Shown here in pieces: positions 42,999 to 51,857 of a DNA stretch of 64,000 nucleotides; positions within the stretch are counted from its first letter, which is position 1; each line of letters opens with the position of its first letter. This DNA is from Alloboseaceae bacterium BT-24-1. GTDB taxonomy: Bacteria > Pseudomonadota > Alphaproteobacteria > Rhizobiales > Beijerinckiaceae. Both the position numbers and the translations under genes were made by a program. A model generated the notes under the pieces. That model was not told the origin of the DNA, did not search any database, and was given only the letters and a program-made list of their open reading frames with translations. Location of the stretch: the NCBI GenBank assembly GCA_025846845.1, contig JAOYTL010000005.1:62001-126000 (forward strand). Direction: 5' to 3'.

Positions 42999-44900
42999 TC
43001 AGCGCGCTTGCCAGGCCTCGACCAGCCGGCCGAAGCGCTCGGCCATCATCGCAGTCGCGGTCTCGTCGTCGAGTGTCCCAGCGAGCCAGCCGCGCGCCGC
43101 CTCGCCGAAGATGCTGCGCCCGACCGCGAAACCCTTCACCGTCTTCGCGGTCTGCGCCAGCCGGAAGGCGGCCTCCAGCTCCGGCAACGGTGCGTCGAGC
43201 CCAAGCAGCACGACGCCGCGGCAATAGGGATCGTTCTCGGCGGTCGCGGTGTCGACCGAGGCCCAGGCCGCGGCGGTTGGCTGGGCCTCGAGCTTCCACC
43301 AATCCGGCTTGATGCCGATATCGTAGAGGCGGCGCATCACGCTCGCCATGGTATCGTCGCCGACCGGTCCGTTCTTCGAGCAGATGATTTCGACCAGCAG
43401 CTCGCGCCCGACTTGCCGGCAGGCCAGCGCGACCCGCTTCAGCGTCGCCTCCTGCTCCGCCTTCAGCCCGGCGTCATCGTCGGGATGATAAAAGGCCAGC
43501 ACCTTGACGACATGGTCGACCGGCCACTCGTTCAGCACCGCCCCGAGCGAGCCGTCCGCATCGGTCTCGAGCCGCAGCGGCCGCGAGCCCGGCACCTCCA
43601 GCGGCCGCGCCACCCAGAAACCATGATCGCCGGCGCGGAACAGCGCCTCGCGGCCATGGCGCCCGTCGAGCAGCATGCCGAAACCGTCGGCACCCCTGGC
43701 GATCCGTGCCGCGGCGTCGACGGCGAGCCGCTTGAAGACCGCAATGCGCTCACGCGGCACGCCGGCCTCGTCGGCCATCGATTCGATTTGGGAGCGATGA
43801 TCGATGGCGAGTGCCATCAGCGTCGAAGCCTGCGGCCGGCGCGTCGTCGCCCAATGGACATGGTTGATCGCCACGTCATGGCGCAGCGCCCGGTGCTGCG
43901 AGCCGTGCTTCAGGAAGAACTGTAATTCGGCGAAGGTCGGGCTCTCCGGCGAGCAGAGCAGGCGCGAGACCGCGAAGGCGCCGCAGGCATTGGCCCAGGT
44001 GCAGCAGGTCTCGATCGGCTCGTCGCTGAGATAGCCGCGCAGGAAACCGGACATGAAGGCGTCGCCAGCTCCCAGGACATTATAGACCTCGACCGGGAAG
44101 CCCGGCCCCTTGATGCCGTCCTCGATCGAGGCGGGGATGGCGCCCGGAAACACCACGCAGCCCATCGGCCCGCGCTTGCAGACGATCGTCGCCTTGCTCA
44201 GCGCGCGGATATTGCGGATCGCGGCGAGCGTGTCCTCCGAGCCGCCGGCGGCGTGCAATTCCTCCTCGGTGCCGACGATCAGATCGCACTCCGGCAGGAT
44301 CGCCTGGAGGTGCTGGGTCACCGTGTCGGAACGTATATAGCGCTCCTCGCCGGCAGCATGCCCGGCGAGCCCCCAGAGATTGGGCCGGTAGTCGACGTCG
44401 AACACGACCTTGCGGCCATGCTTGCGGGCGAGCGCGATCGCCTTGCGCTGCGCCTTGGCCGCATTGGGGATCGCGAAATGCGTGCCGGTGACCACCACCG
44501 CCTTGGCCGAGGCGATGAAAGCCTCGTCGATCTCGCTCTCGTCGAGCGCCGCGTCGGCGCAGTCGCTGCGATAGAAGATCAACGGAAACGTCTTCTCGTC
44601 GCGCACGCCCAAAATGACCAGCGAGGTCAGGCGCTTGGGATCGACGACCACGCCCTTGGTCTCGACACCCTCGCGCTGCAACTGCTCCAGGATGAAGCGG
44701 CCCATCTGCTCGGCGCCGACGCGGGTGATCACCGCTGATTTCAGGCCGAGCCGGGCCGTGCCGATCGCGATATTGGTCGGGCAGCCGCCGACCGCCTTGG
44801 AGAACGAGGCCATGTCCTCCAGCCGGCCGCCGATCTGCTGGCCATAGAGGTCGACCGAGGAGCGGCCGATCGAGATCAGGTCGAGGGTGGGATCAGGCAT
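42999..44900 (-). CDS. iolC: 5-dehydro-2-deoxygluconokinase fused to a DUF2090 (aldolase-like) domain
   Basis: A bifunctional enzyme of 633 residues. The N-terminal PfkB kinase (about 1-320) starts LDLISIGRSSVDLYGQQIGG and has the catalytic GAGDAFMSGFLRGYL; it phosphorylates 2-deoxy-5-keto-gluconate. The C-terminal ~300 residues (DUF2090) resemble a class I aldolase barrel and would replace IolJ, which is absent from the window. This fusion is the usual alphaproteobacterial arrangement. Its start overlaps the end of iolR by 8 bases, so they form one operon. Confidence 0.93.
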   Translation of the reverse strand: MPDPTLDLISIGRSSVDLYGQQIGGRLEDMASFSKAVGGCPTNIAIGTARLGLKSAVITRVGAEQMGRFILEQLQREGVETKGVVVDPKRLTSLVILGVRDEKTFPLIFYRSDCADAALDESEIDEAFIASAKAVVVTGTHFAIPNAAKAQRKAIALARKHGRKVVFDVDYRPNLWGLAGHAAGEERYIRSDTVTQHLQAILPECDLIVGTEEELHAAGGSEDTLAAIRNIRALSKATIVCKRGPMGCVVFPGAIPASIEDGIKGPGFPVEVYNVLGAGDAFMSGFLRGYLSDEPIETCCTWANACGAFAVSRLLCSPESPTFAELQFFLKHGSQHRALRHDVAINHVHWATTRRPQASTLMALAIDHRSQIESMADEAGVPRERIAVFKRLAVDAAARIARGADGFGMLLDGRHGREALFRAGDHGFWVARPLEVPGSRPLRLETDADGSLGAVLNEWPVDHVVKVLAFYHPDDDAGLKAEQEATLKRVALACRQVGRELLVEIICSKNGPVGDDTMASVMRRLYDIGIKPDWWKLEAQPTAAAWASVDTATAENDPYCRGVVLLGLDAPLPELEAAFRLAQTAKTVKGFAVGRSIFGEAARGWLAGTLDDETATAMMAERFGRLVEAWQAR

Positions 44901-45741
44901 CGGGACGGGCTTTCTCGGCGGTGCCGACGGCGAGCGTCATGGCGAGCACAAAGGTCGCGGACATCGAGCGGAAGGCGCCGTAATCGGCTTCCTCAACCTC
45001 GAGACATAAGGAGCAGTGCTGGGCGAGAGGGCTGAGCGCGCTATCCGTGATCGCGATCACCGGAATGCCCTTCTTGTGCGCAGCGGCCGCGATCGCGACT
45101 GTCGCGGGTGTATAGGGCGCGCAGCTGACCGAGACGACGACATCGCCCTCGCGCGCAATCGCTGCCTGCTCGGGCCCGAGCGAGGCGATATTGTCGACGA
45201 GCACCGCCCTTATGCCGAGCTTGCCGAAGGCATAGGCGAGATAGGACACGACCGGGAACATCCGGCGCGCGCCGATCAGGATGATCGTTTCCGCCCCGGC
45301 GAGAAGGTCCGTCGCCTTGTCGACATCGCGATGCCGAGTCGTCGATTGCAACCGCGACAGCGAGTTGCGGCTGGCCTCGGCGAAGCCGTCGAGCAGAACC
45401 TGAGCCATGTTCGGCCCGGCCGCTCCCTCCTCGCGCAGCGCCACCAGTCGCTCGCGATAATCGGGGAATTGCTGGCGCAGCCGCGAGCGGAAGAGCTGCT
45501 GCAATTCGCTGAAACCGGAATAGTCGAGCGCTTGGGCGAACCGCACCAGTGTCGACGCCTGCACACCCGCCTGCTGCGCCACCTGCGCCGCGGTGCTCAG
45601 CGCCATGTCGTCGGGATTGGCGAGCGCGTAGTCGGCGACCTGCCGCAACCGCTTCGGCAGGCTCGGCCCACGCTCGCGCAGCAGGGCGACGAAGCCGTCG
45701 AAATCGTCCCGTGGCGGGTCCTGCTGCTGTAGCGACGACAT
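44893..45741 (-). CDS. iolR: RpiR-family regulator of inositol catabolism
   Basis: A repressor of 282 residues with an N-terminal HTH_6 domain (MALSTAAQVAQQAGVQASTLVRFAQALDYSGFSELQQLFR, about 45-85). A SIS sugar-phosphate-binding domain follows (ILIGARRMFPVVSYLAYAFG, about 155-265). It is the first gene of the iol operon and is divergent from the dehydrogenase genes. A GGAA-N6-TTCC site lies in the shared promoter region, the sequence known as the IolR operator in Sinorhizobium. A phosphorylated intermediate made by IolC is the expected inducer. Confidence 0.9.
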   Translation of the reverse strand: MSSLQQQDPPRDDFDGFVALLRERGPSLPKRLRQVADYALANPDDMALSTAAQVAQQAGVQASTLVRFAQALDYSGFSELQQLFRSRLRQQFPDYRERLVALREEGAAGPNMAQVLLDGFAEASRNSLSRLQSTTRHRDVDKATDLLAGAETIILIGARRMFPVVSYLAYAFGKLGIRAVLVDNIASLGPEQAAIAREGDVVVSVSCAPYTPATVAIAAAAHKKGIPVIAITDSALSPLAQHCSLCLEVEEADYGAFRSMSATFVLAMTLAVGTAEKARPDA

Positions 45742-45783
45742 GGGAGACAGGGGCTCTCGCGGCCTTGACTTGTGCTGGGAGAG

Positions 45784-45803
45784 AATGGAATGTTTGTTCC
45801 ATT
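45784..45803. promoter_or_regulatory. IolR operator (GGAA-N6-TTCC) between divergent iol operons
   Basis: The inverted repeat AATGGAA-TGTTTG-TTCCATT contains an exact GGAA-N6-TTCC core at 45787-45800. It lies 43 bases from the iolR start and about 60 bases before the plus-strand dehydrogenase gene, so IolR could control both directions. Confidence 0.82.
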
Positions 45804-45863
45804 AGTCAAGCGCAATAAAAATAATGTGCCATTGTGACGGTGGCGCTGCCAGGGAGATCAGAG

Positions 45864-46664
45864 GTGCCCCAGCCAGCCGACCTCCGCCGCGAACTCGACG
45901 GCAAAGTCGCCGTTGTCACCGGCGGCAGCCAGGGCCTGGGCGAGGCGATCGCCCGGGAATTCGCGGCGCGCGGCGCCGCCGGCCTCGTCCTCACCGGCCG
46001 CAACCGCGAGCGCGGCGAAGGCGTCGCAGCGAGCCTGAAGGCCGCCGGCTGCAACGCGATCTTCCACGCTGCCGACCTTGCCGATCTCGATGCCGTCCGC
46101 GGAATCGTCCCTGCTGCCGAGCAAGCTTTCGGCCGGCTCGACATCCTCGTCAATGCTGCCGGCGACACCGATCGCGGCACGATCTTCGACACCAGCCCGG
46201 AGCTCTATGCCCGCATCATGGCGGTCAACCTGACCGCCCCCTTCTTCCTGATCCAGGATGCGGCCAATCTGATGCGGAGCGAGACAATCGAAGGCGCGAT
46301 CGTCAACATCCAGTCGATGTCGGCCCATGGCGGCCAGCCCTTCCTCGCCGCCTACAGCGTCTCGAAGGGCGCGCTGGCGACGCTGACCCGCAATGCCGCC
46401 TACGGGCTCCTCGCCGATCGCATCCGGGTCAACGGCCTCAATATCGGCTGGATGGCGAGCCCGGGCGAGGACGCGATCATGCGCCTGCGCCATGATGCGC
46501 AGGATGGCTGGCTGGAGGAGGCCGAGGCCGGCCGCCCCTTCGGCCGCCTGATTGATCCGCGCGAGGTCGCCAAGGCGGTCGCCTATCTGGCGTCATCCGA
46601 ATCGGGGCTGATGACCGGCGCCAACATCGACTTCGACCAGACCATTCTCGGCGCGCACGACTGA
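45864..46664 (+). CDS. Short-chain dehydrogenase/reductase
   Basis: An NAD(P)-dependent oxidoreductase of 266 residues. It shows TGGSQGLGEA (cofactor loop), NAAG, and the catalytic Ser (NIQSMSAHGG) and Tyr-Lys (YSVSK). GTG 45864 is preferred because AGGGAG lies 10 bases upstream; GTG 45834 overlaps the promoter region. Placement as the first gene of the plus-strand inositol operon suggests oxidation of an inositol isomer or related polyol. The substrate is unknown. Confidence 0.85.
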   Translation: MPQPADLRRELDGKVAVVTGGSQGLGEAIAREFAARGAAGLVLTGRNRERGEGVAASLKAAGCNAIFHAADLADLDAVRGIVPAAEQAFGRLDILVNAAGDTDRGTIFDTSPELYARIMAVNLTAPFFLIQDAANLMRSETIEGAIVNIQSMSAHGGQPFLAAYSVSKGALATLTRNAAYGLLADRIRVNGLNIGWMASPGEDAIMRLRHDAQDGWLEEAEAGRPFGRLIDPREVAKAVAYLASSESGLMTGANIDFDQTILGAHD

Positions 46665-46703
46665 AGCGCCGCAGCACTCTCGAACCGCAGGACCACGGAC
46701 GTG

Positions 46704-47702
46704 ATGAGATTTGGATTGCTGGGCGCCGGCCGCATCGGGCGCATTCACGGGCTCAATGTCGCCGCGCGTTCCGATGCGCAATTGGTCGCGCTCTCCGACG
46801 CCTCGGCCGAAGCTGCCGCCTCGCTCGCCCAGGCCAGCGGCGCCAAGGTCGCGAGCACCGAGGCGATCCTCGCCGATAGCGGCATCGACGCCGTGGTGAT
46901 CTGCACGCCGACCGACACCCATGCCGACCTGATCGAGGCCGCCGTCTCCGCCGGCAAGGCGGTGTTCTGCGAGAAGCCGGTCGATCTCGACGCCGGCCGC
47001 ATCCGCCGCTGCCTCGAGGTTGTCGCCAAGTCCGGCAAGCCGCTGATGATCGGCTTCAACCGCCGCTTCGACCCGAACTTCGCCGCGCTCGAAGGCCGCC
47101 TGCGCGCCGGCGAGGCCGGCGCGATCGAGATCGTCAGCGTGATCTCGCGCGATCCCGGCCCGCCGCCGGTCGAGTATGTGAAGCGCTCGGGCGGGCTCTT
47201 CCGCGACATGATGATCCATGATTTCGACATGGCCCGCTTCCTCCTCGCCGAGGAGCCGGTCGAGGTCTTCGCGCTCGGCTCGGCACTGGTCGATCCAGCG
47301 ATCGGGACCGCCGGTGATGTCGACACGGCCGCTGTGCTGATGCGCACCGCGAGCGGCCGCATCGCCCAGATCTCGAACTCGCGCCGCGCGACCTATGGCT
47401 ACGACCAGCGCATCGAGGTGCACGGCTCCAAGGGCATGCTGCGCGCCGGCAATATCCACGAGACCACCGTCGAGATCGCAACCGGCGCCGGCTTCCGCGC
47501 CGACCCGGTGCAGAACTTCTTCCTGGAGCGCTACGCCGCCGCCTATCGCGCCGAGCTCCACGCTTTCGTCACCGCCTGCCGCGACAAGCGCGCGCCCTCG
47601 CCCTCCGGGCTCGACGGCTTGAAGGCGCAGATCCTGGCTGATGCCGCGACGGAATCCCGCCGCACCGGCAAGCCGGTCGCCGTTTCGCTCGAGGCTCTCT
47701 GA
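46704..47702 (+). CDS. iolG: Inositol 2-dehydrogenase (Gfo/Idh/MocA family)
   Basis: It oxidises myo-inositol to 2-keto-myo-inositol with NAD, the first step of the pathway. 332 residues. The Rossmann motif GAGRIGRIHG is at the N-terminus, the catalytic lysine in CEKPVDL, and Asp/His residues in MMIHDFDMARFL. The dimer-interface sheet lies in the C-terminal half. ATG 46704 is used; a GTG one codon earlier is possible. It overlaps the phosphatase start by one base (TGATG). Specificity for myo-inositol over scyllo- or chiro-inositol is inferred from the locus. Confidence 0.88.
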   Translation: MRFGLLGAGRIGRIHGLNVAARSDAQLVALSDASAEAAASLAQASGAKVASTEAILADSGIDAVVICTPTDTHADLIEAAVSAGKAVFCEKPVDLDAGRIRRCLEVVAKSGKPLMIGFNRRFDPNFAALEGRLRAGEAGAIEIVSVISRDPGPPPVEYVKRSGGLFRDMMIHDFDMARFLLAEEPVEVFALGSALVDPAIGTAGDVDTAAVLMRTASGRIAQISNSRRATYGYDQRIEVHGSKGMLRAGNIHETTVEIATGAGFRADPVQNFFLERYAAAYRAELHAFVTACRDKRAPSPSGLDGLKAQILADAATESRRTGKPVAVSLEAL

Positions 47703-48502
47703 TGACGCCTGCCGAACTCGAACTGCGCGAATATGCCGTGCTCGGCCTCGTCGCCGAAGCCAGCCATCTCGCGCTCGATTACTTCGGGCGTAGCGACTCC
47801 CTGAACATCACGATGAAGGGGGCCCAGGATTGGCTCACCGTGGCCGACGGCGCCGTGGAGAGCTTCCTGCGCGAACGGCTCAGGCGGCTCTTCCCCTCCG
47901 ATGGCGTGATCGGCGAGGAAGGCGGCGGCGACGCGGCCGAAGCGGTCTGGATCATCGACCCGATCGACGGCACCGCCAATTTCGCCCATGGCGATCGCAA
48001 CTGGTGCATCTCGATCGGCCTCGTCCTCGCCGGGCGACCCGAGATCGGCATCATCGCGGCACCTGCGCTCGGAGAAGTCTACCGCGCCCGGCGCGGCGGC
48101 GGGGCGAGCCTGAACGGCCAACCGATCCGGGTTTCGGGCACGAGCGACATCGGCCGCGCCAGCCTCGAATTCGGCTGGTCGAAGCGCAAGCCGCTCGACA
48201 GCTATATCGAGATGGTCAGGCGCGGCTTCGAGGCCGGCGCTGCGGTCAAGCGCCCCGGCGCCGGAGCGCTTGGGCTCTGCCATGTCGCCTGCGGTCGGAC
48301 CGATGCCTATGCCGAATTGCACATCAATTCCTGGGACGTCGCCGCCGGCCTGATGATCGCCGCCGAAGCCGGCGCGGACGTCAACGACTTCTTCGCGGGC
48401 GATGCGATCGCGGCCGGCAATCCGGTCCTGTGCTGCACGCCGGAGCTGACAGATGAGCTGGAGCGCATCACCGGAATAATAAGCCGGCGCAGGGATCGTT
48501 GA
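47702..48502 (+). CDS. Inositol monophosphatase family protein
   Basis: A Mg-dependent phosphatase of 266 residues. The metal site is complete: GEEGGG, IIDPIDGTANF (the DPIDGT motif) and WDVAAGLMIAAEAGA. It would release free inositol (or another polyol/sugar alcohol) from a monophosphate. It is translationally coupled to iolG (one-base overlap) and followed within 70 bases by an AfuABC-like importer, so it may dephosphorylate the imported compound and feed IolG. That route is inference. Confidence 0.9.
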   Translation: MTPAELELREYAVLGLVAEASHLALDYFGRSDSLNITMKGAQDWLTVADGAVESFLRERLRRLFPSDGVIGEEGGGDAAEAVWIIDPIDGTANFAHGDRNWCISIGLVLAGRPEIGIIAAPALGEVYRARRGGGASLNGQPIRVSGTSDIGRASLEFGWSKRKPLDSYIEMVRRGFEAGAAVKRPGAGALGLCHVACGRTDAYAELHINSWDVAAGLMIAAEAGADVNDFFAGDAIAAGNPVLCCTPELTDELERITGIISRRRDR

Positions 48503-48571
48503 TCTTTTCGAGCGAACGGTCACTATCGACCCAATAAGAACACGTCAGAACCAGACATCGGGAGGAAGATC

Positions 48572-49603
48572 ATGCAAAAGCGTCACTGGCTTCATGCCGG
48601 GCTGCTCGCAGCCGCGGCAGTCCTTACCAGCGCCCCCGCGAATGCGCAGGGCTCGCTCGTCATGTATTGCGGGGTGCAGGAGGAATGGTGCCGCGCCATG
48701 AGCGGCGCCTTCGAGAAGGAGACCGGCATCAAGGTCGCGATGACCCGCAAATCGGCCGGCGAGGTCTATGCGCAGGTCAAGGCCGAAGCCTCGAATCCGC
48801 GCGGCGACATCTGGTGGGGCGGCACCGGCGACCCACATCTGCAGGCGGCAGAGGAAGGCCTGACCCACGAATACGAATCGCCGATGAACAAGGACCTGCA
48901 GGACTGGTCCCTGTCGCAGTGGAAGGCGGCGAAGCAGCGGGCGATCGGCATCTATGCCGGCGCGCTCGGCTTCGGATTCAACACCCAGCAGATCAAGGCC
49001 AAGGGCCTGGCCGAGCCGAAATGCTGGGCCGACCTGCTCGACGCCAAGCTCAAGGACGACGTCCAGGTCGCCGACCCGAACTCGTCCGGCACTGCCTACA
49101 CGCTGCTCGCCACGGTCGTTCAGCTGATGGGCGAGGACAAGGGCTTCGACTATCTCAGAGCCCTGCACAAGAACATCAGCCAGTACACCAAGTCGGGCGC
49201 CGCCCCGGCCAAGGCCGCGAGCCTCGGCGAGACCGCCGTCGGCATCGTCTTCATCCACGACGCGGTGGTCTTCGCCGTGCAGGGCGACCCGATCAAGCCG
49301 GTCGCTCCTTGTGAAGGGACGGGCTACGAGATCGGCTCGATGTCGATCATCAAGGGCGCGCGCAATCTCGACAACGCCAAGAAGTTCTATGACTGGGCCT
49401 TGACCCCCGCCGCTCAGGCGCTCGGCGCCCCCGCCAAATCCTACCAGGTGCCGTCGAACAAGAGCGCGCCGGTGCCGGCCCAGGCGCCGAAGATGTCCGA
49501 GATGAAGCTGATCAACTACGACTTCGTCAAATACGGCTCCTCGGCCGAGCGCGTCCGCCTGCTGACGAAGTGGGACAAGGAGATCAAGGCGCTGCCCAAG
49601 TGA
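48572..49603 (+). CDS. AfuA-like periplasmic substrate-binding protein
   Basis: The periplasmic component of a Fe3+/sugar-phosphate class ABC importer, 343 residues with a signal peptide (cleavage near ANAQ). Typical segments are LVMYCGVQEEWCRAMSGAFEKETGIKVAMTRKSAGEVYAQ and GDIWWGGTGDPHLQAAEEGL. These look more like AfuA than ferric-binding FbpA, since the tyrosine pair of ferric-binding proteins is not obvious. AfuABC of Actinobacillus carries sugar phosphates. The ATG has GGGAGGAAG upstream. The inositol phosphatase gene just upstream supports a phosphorylated polyol as ligand. Confidence 0.85.
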   Translation: MQKRHWLHAGLLAAAAVLTSAPANAQGSLVMYCGVQEEWCRAMSGAFEKETGIKVAMTRKSAGEVYAQVKAEASNPRGDIWWGGTGDPHLQAAEEGLTHEYESPMNKDLQDWSLSQWKAAKQRAIGIYAGALGFGFNTQQIKAKGLAEPKCWADLLDAKLKDDVQVADPNSSGTAYTLLATVVQLMGEDKGFDYLRALHKNISQYTKSGAAPAKAASLGETAVGIVFIHDAVVFAVQGDPIKPVAPCEGTGYEIGSMSIIKGARNLDNAKKFYDWALTPAAQALGAPAKSYQVPSNKSAPVPAQAPKMSEMKLINYDFVKYGSSAERVRLLTKWDKEIKALPK

Positions 49604-49658
49604 GCGCCCGAGTGATCAAGGACTGATCGCGGCCATCCGAGACGAGAGGCGAGAGACG

Positions 49659-51848
49659 ATGCGTCCCGCGACGAGGCTTGTGCTGCTGACCGGCTGGCTC
49701 GGCTATGTGCTCATCCCCTGGTACCTGCCCGAGGGGATGAGCCTTGCCGGCTATCCCTTCGGCAAGAGCGGCACGGCGCTGGCGCTCGTGCTCTCGGGAG
49801 CAGCGCCCTGGCTCGCCCCGATCGGCGTCGCCCTCGTCCTCGCAAGTCTGTTGAGCGTCCGGCAGGAGAATGCCACCACCGGCAAGCTCCTGGCTTGGAT
49901 CGGCTTCGCCGGACTCGTCGTGTTCTTCGCCCAGGGCTTCGCCATCACGCTGAAAGACCAGGGCATGCCGACGCTGGCAGCTCTGCTCGGTGGGGCCGGC
50001 GCCGCCCAGCCCGGCATGGGCTTCGGCGCGCTGGTGACCCTCGTCTCGCTGCTGCTGCTGCTCTGCCACGGCCTCGCCTATCGCGGCCTGTGCCGTGGCG
50101 ACGTCTTCACGACATCCTCGATCGGCATCGTCATCATGCTGATCGCGCTGTTCATCTTCCTGCCGGTCTCGACGATCCTGCGCAGCGCGCTCGTCGACCA
50201 GTCCGGGAACCTCGTGCTCGGCGAGTTCGTCGAGCGCTTCTTCAGCCCGACGATCTGGGGGCTGGGCTGCCTCGGCGCCAACACCAATTGCGGCGTCGCC
50301 TGGAATACGCTGATCCTGGCGGTGCTGACCGGCGTCATCACCACCCTGCTCGGCCTTGCCTGTGCATTGCTGATCCTGCGCACCGGCATGCCGGGCAAGC
50401 GCGCCATGCGCCTGCTCACGGTGCTGCCGATCATCACCCCGCCCTTCGTCATCGGCCTGGCGCTGATCCTGCTCTTCGGGCGCTCCGGCCTGTTCTCGAC
50501 ATTCCTGTTCGACTGGTTCGGCGTGCCGCGCTCGCGCTGGATCTACGGCCTGCCCGGCGTGCTGCTCGCCCAGGTGCTCGCCTTCGCACCGATCGCCTTC
50601 CTCGTGCTGATTGGCGTCGTCCAGGGCATCGCGCCGAGCCTGGAGGAAGCCTCGCAGACGCTCGGCGCCAAGCGCTGGACCACCTTCCGGACGGTGACCT
50701 GGCCGCTGCTGCGCCCTGGCCTTGCCAACGCCTTCCTGCTCGGCTTCGTCGAGAGCATGGCCGACTTCGGCAACCCGCTGGTGCTCGGCGGCAATTTCGA
50801 GGTGCTCTCGACCAAGATCTTCTTCGCCGTGGTCGGCGCCGCGCATAATCAGGGCCAGGCGGCGGTCCTCGCCGTCGTCCTGCTCGGCTTCACGCTCGCC
50901 GCCTTCTGGGCCCAGCAATACTGGCTCGGCAGCAAGTCCTATACGACGGTCACCGGCAAGGGTGATTCCGGCTTGCCGACGCCGCTGCCGCGCCGGATCA
51001 CCTGGATCTCGGCGCTGGTGATCGGCCCCTGGGTGGCGCTGACCGCCGTCATCTACATCGTCATCCTGATGGGCGGCTTTGTGAAGACGATGGGGCGCGA
51101 CCATACGCCGACGCTGCAGCACTACATCACCGGCTTCTCGATCGATTTCAGCCGCGGCCTCTATTTCGACGGCTCGGCCTGGCCGTCCTTCTTCACCACG
51201 CTGAAGCTCGCGGCGATCTCGGCGCCACTCACTGCACTGATCGGACTACTCACCGCTTACCTGCTGACGCGCCAGCGCTTTGCCGGGCGCGGCGCGCTCG
51301 AATTCGCGACCATGCTGAGCTTCGCGATTCCCGGTACCGTGCTCGGTGTCGCCTATATCCTCGCCTTCAACGTGCCTCCGGTCGAGATCACCGGCACCGG
51401 ACTGATCCTCGTGATCGCCTTCGTCTTCCGCAACATGCCGGTCGGCGTGCGCTCCGGCATCGCCGGGCTGTCGCAGATCGACAAGAGCCTGGACGAGGCC
51501 TCGGCCACGCTCTCGGCCCGCAGCTTCACCACGCTCTGGCGCGTCGTGCTGCCGCTGTTGCGCCCGGCCCTGGTCGCCGCGCTGGTCTACAGCTTCGTGC
51601 GCAGCATGACGACGGTCAGCGCCGTGATCTTCCTGGTCTCGGCCGAGTACAATCTCGCCACCGCCTATATCGTCGGCCGGGTCGAGGCCGGCGAGTTCGG
51701 CCTCGCCATCGCCTATTCCTCGGTGCTGATCGTGGTCATGGCGATCGGCATCAGCCTGATCCAGCTCGGCGTCGGCGAGCGCAAGCTCGGCCGACGTGGC
51801 ACGCCCGCCCTCGCCTCCTCCGCCGCCGAGCCGATCAAACAAGGATAA
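49659..51848 (+). CDS. AfuB/FbpB-like fused double ABC permease
   Basis: 729 residues containing two permease modules in one chain. Four N-terminal helices (about 1-160) precede them, as in AfuB. The two ATPase-docking loops are EEASQTLGAKRWTTFRTVTWPLLRPG (about 328-353) and DEASATLSARSFTTLWRVVLPLLRPA (about 612-637). It would form the complete membrane channel by itself and work with the adjacent binding protein and ATPase, the latter starting 10 bases downstream. Confidence 0.9.
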   Translation: MRPATRLVLLTGWLGYVLIPWYLPEGMSLAGYPFGKSGTALALVLSGAAPWLAPIGVALVLASLLSVRQENATTGKLLAWIGFAGLVVFFAQGFAITLKDQGMPTLAALLGGAGAAQPGMGFGALVTLVSLLLLLCHGLAYRGLCRGDVFTTSSIGIVIMLIALFIFLPVSTILRSALVDQSGNLVLGEFVERFFSPTIWGLGCLGANTNCGVAWNTLILAVLTGVITTLLGLACALLILRTGMPGKRAMRLLTVLPIITPPFVIGLALILLFGRSGLFSTFLFDWFGVPRSRWIYGLPGVLLAQVLAFAPIAFLVLIGVVQGIAPSLEEASQTLGAKRWTTFRTVTWPLLRPGLANAFLLGFVESMADFGNPLVLGGNFEVLSTKIFFAVVGAAHNQGQAAVLAVVLLGFTLAAFWAQQYWLGSKSYTTVTGKGDSGLPTPLPRRITWISALVIGPWVALTAVIYIVILMGGFVKTMGRDHTPTLQHYITGFSIDFSRGLYFDGSAWPSFFTTLKLAAISAPLTALIGLLTAYLLTRQRFAGRGALEFATMLSFAIPGTVLGVAYILAFNVPPVEITGTGLILVIAFVFRNMPVGVRSGIAGLSQIDKSLDEASATLSARSFTTLWRVVLPLLRPALVAALVYSFVRSMTTVSAVIFLVSAEYNLATAYIVGRVEAGEFGLAIAYSSVLIVVMAIGISLIQLGVGERKLGRRGTPALASSAAEPIKQG

Positions 51849-51857
51849 GCGCTTCCC

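Noticed and set aside
49584..51122. 512-codon minus-strand frame opposite the AfuB-like permease
   Set aside because: Glu/Gln/Arg-rich antisense translation without domains; the permease on the other strand has both EAA loops.
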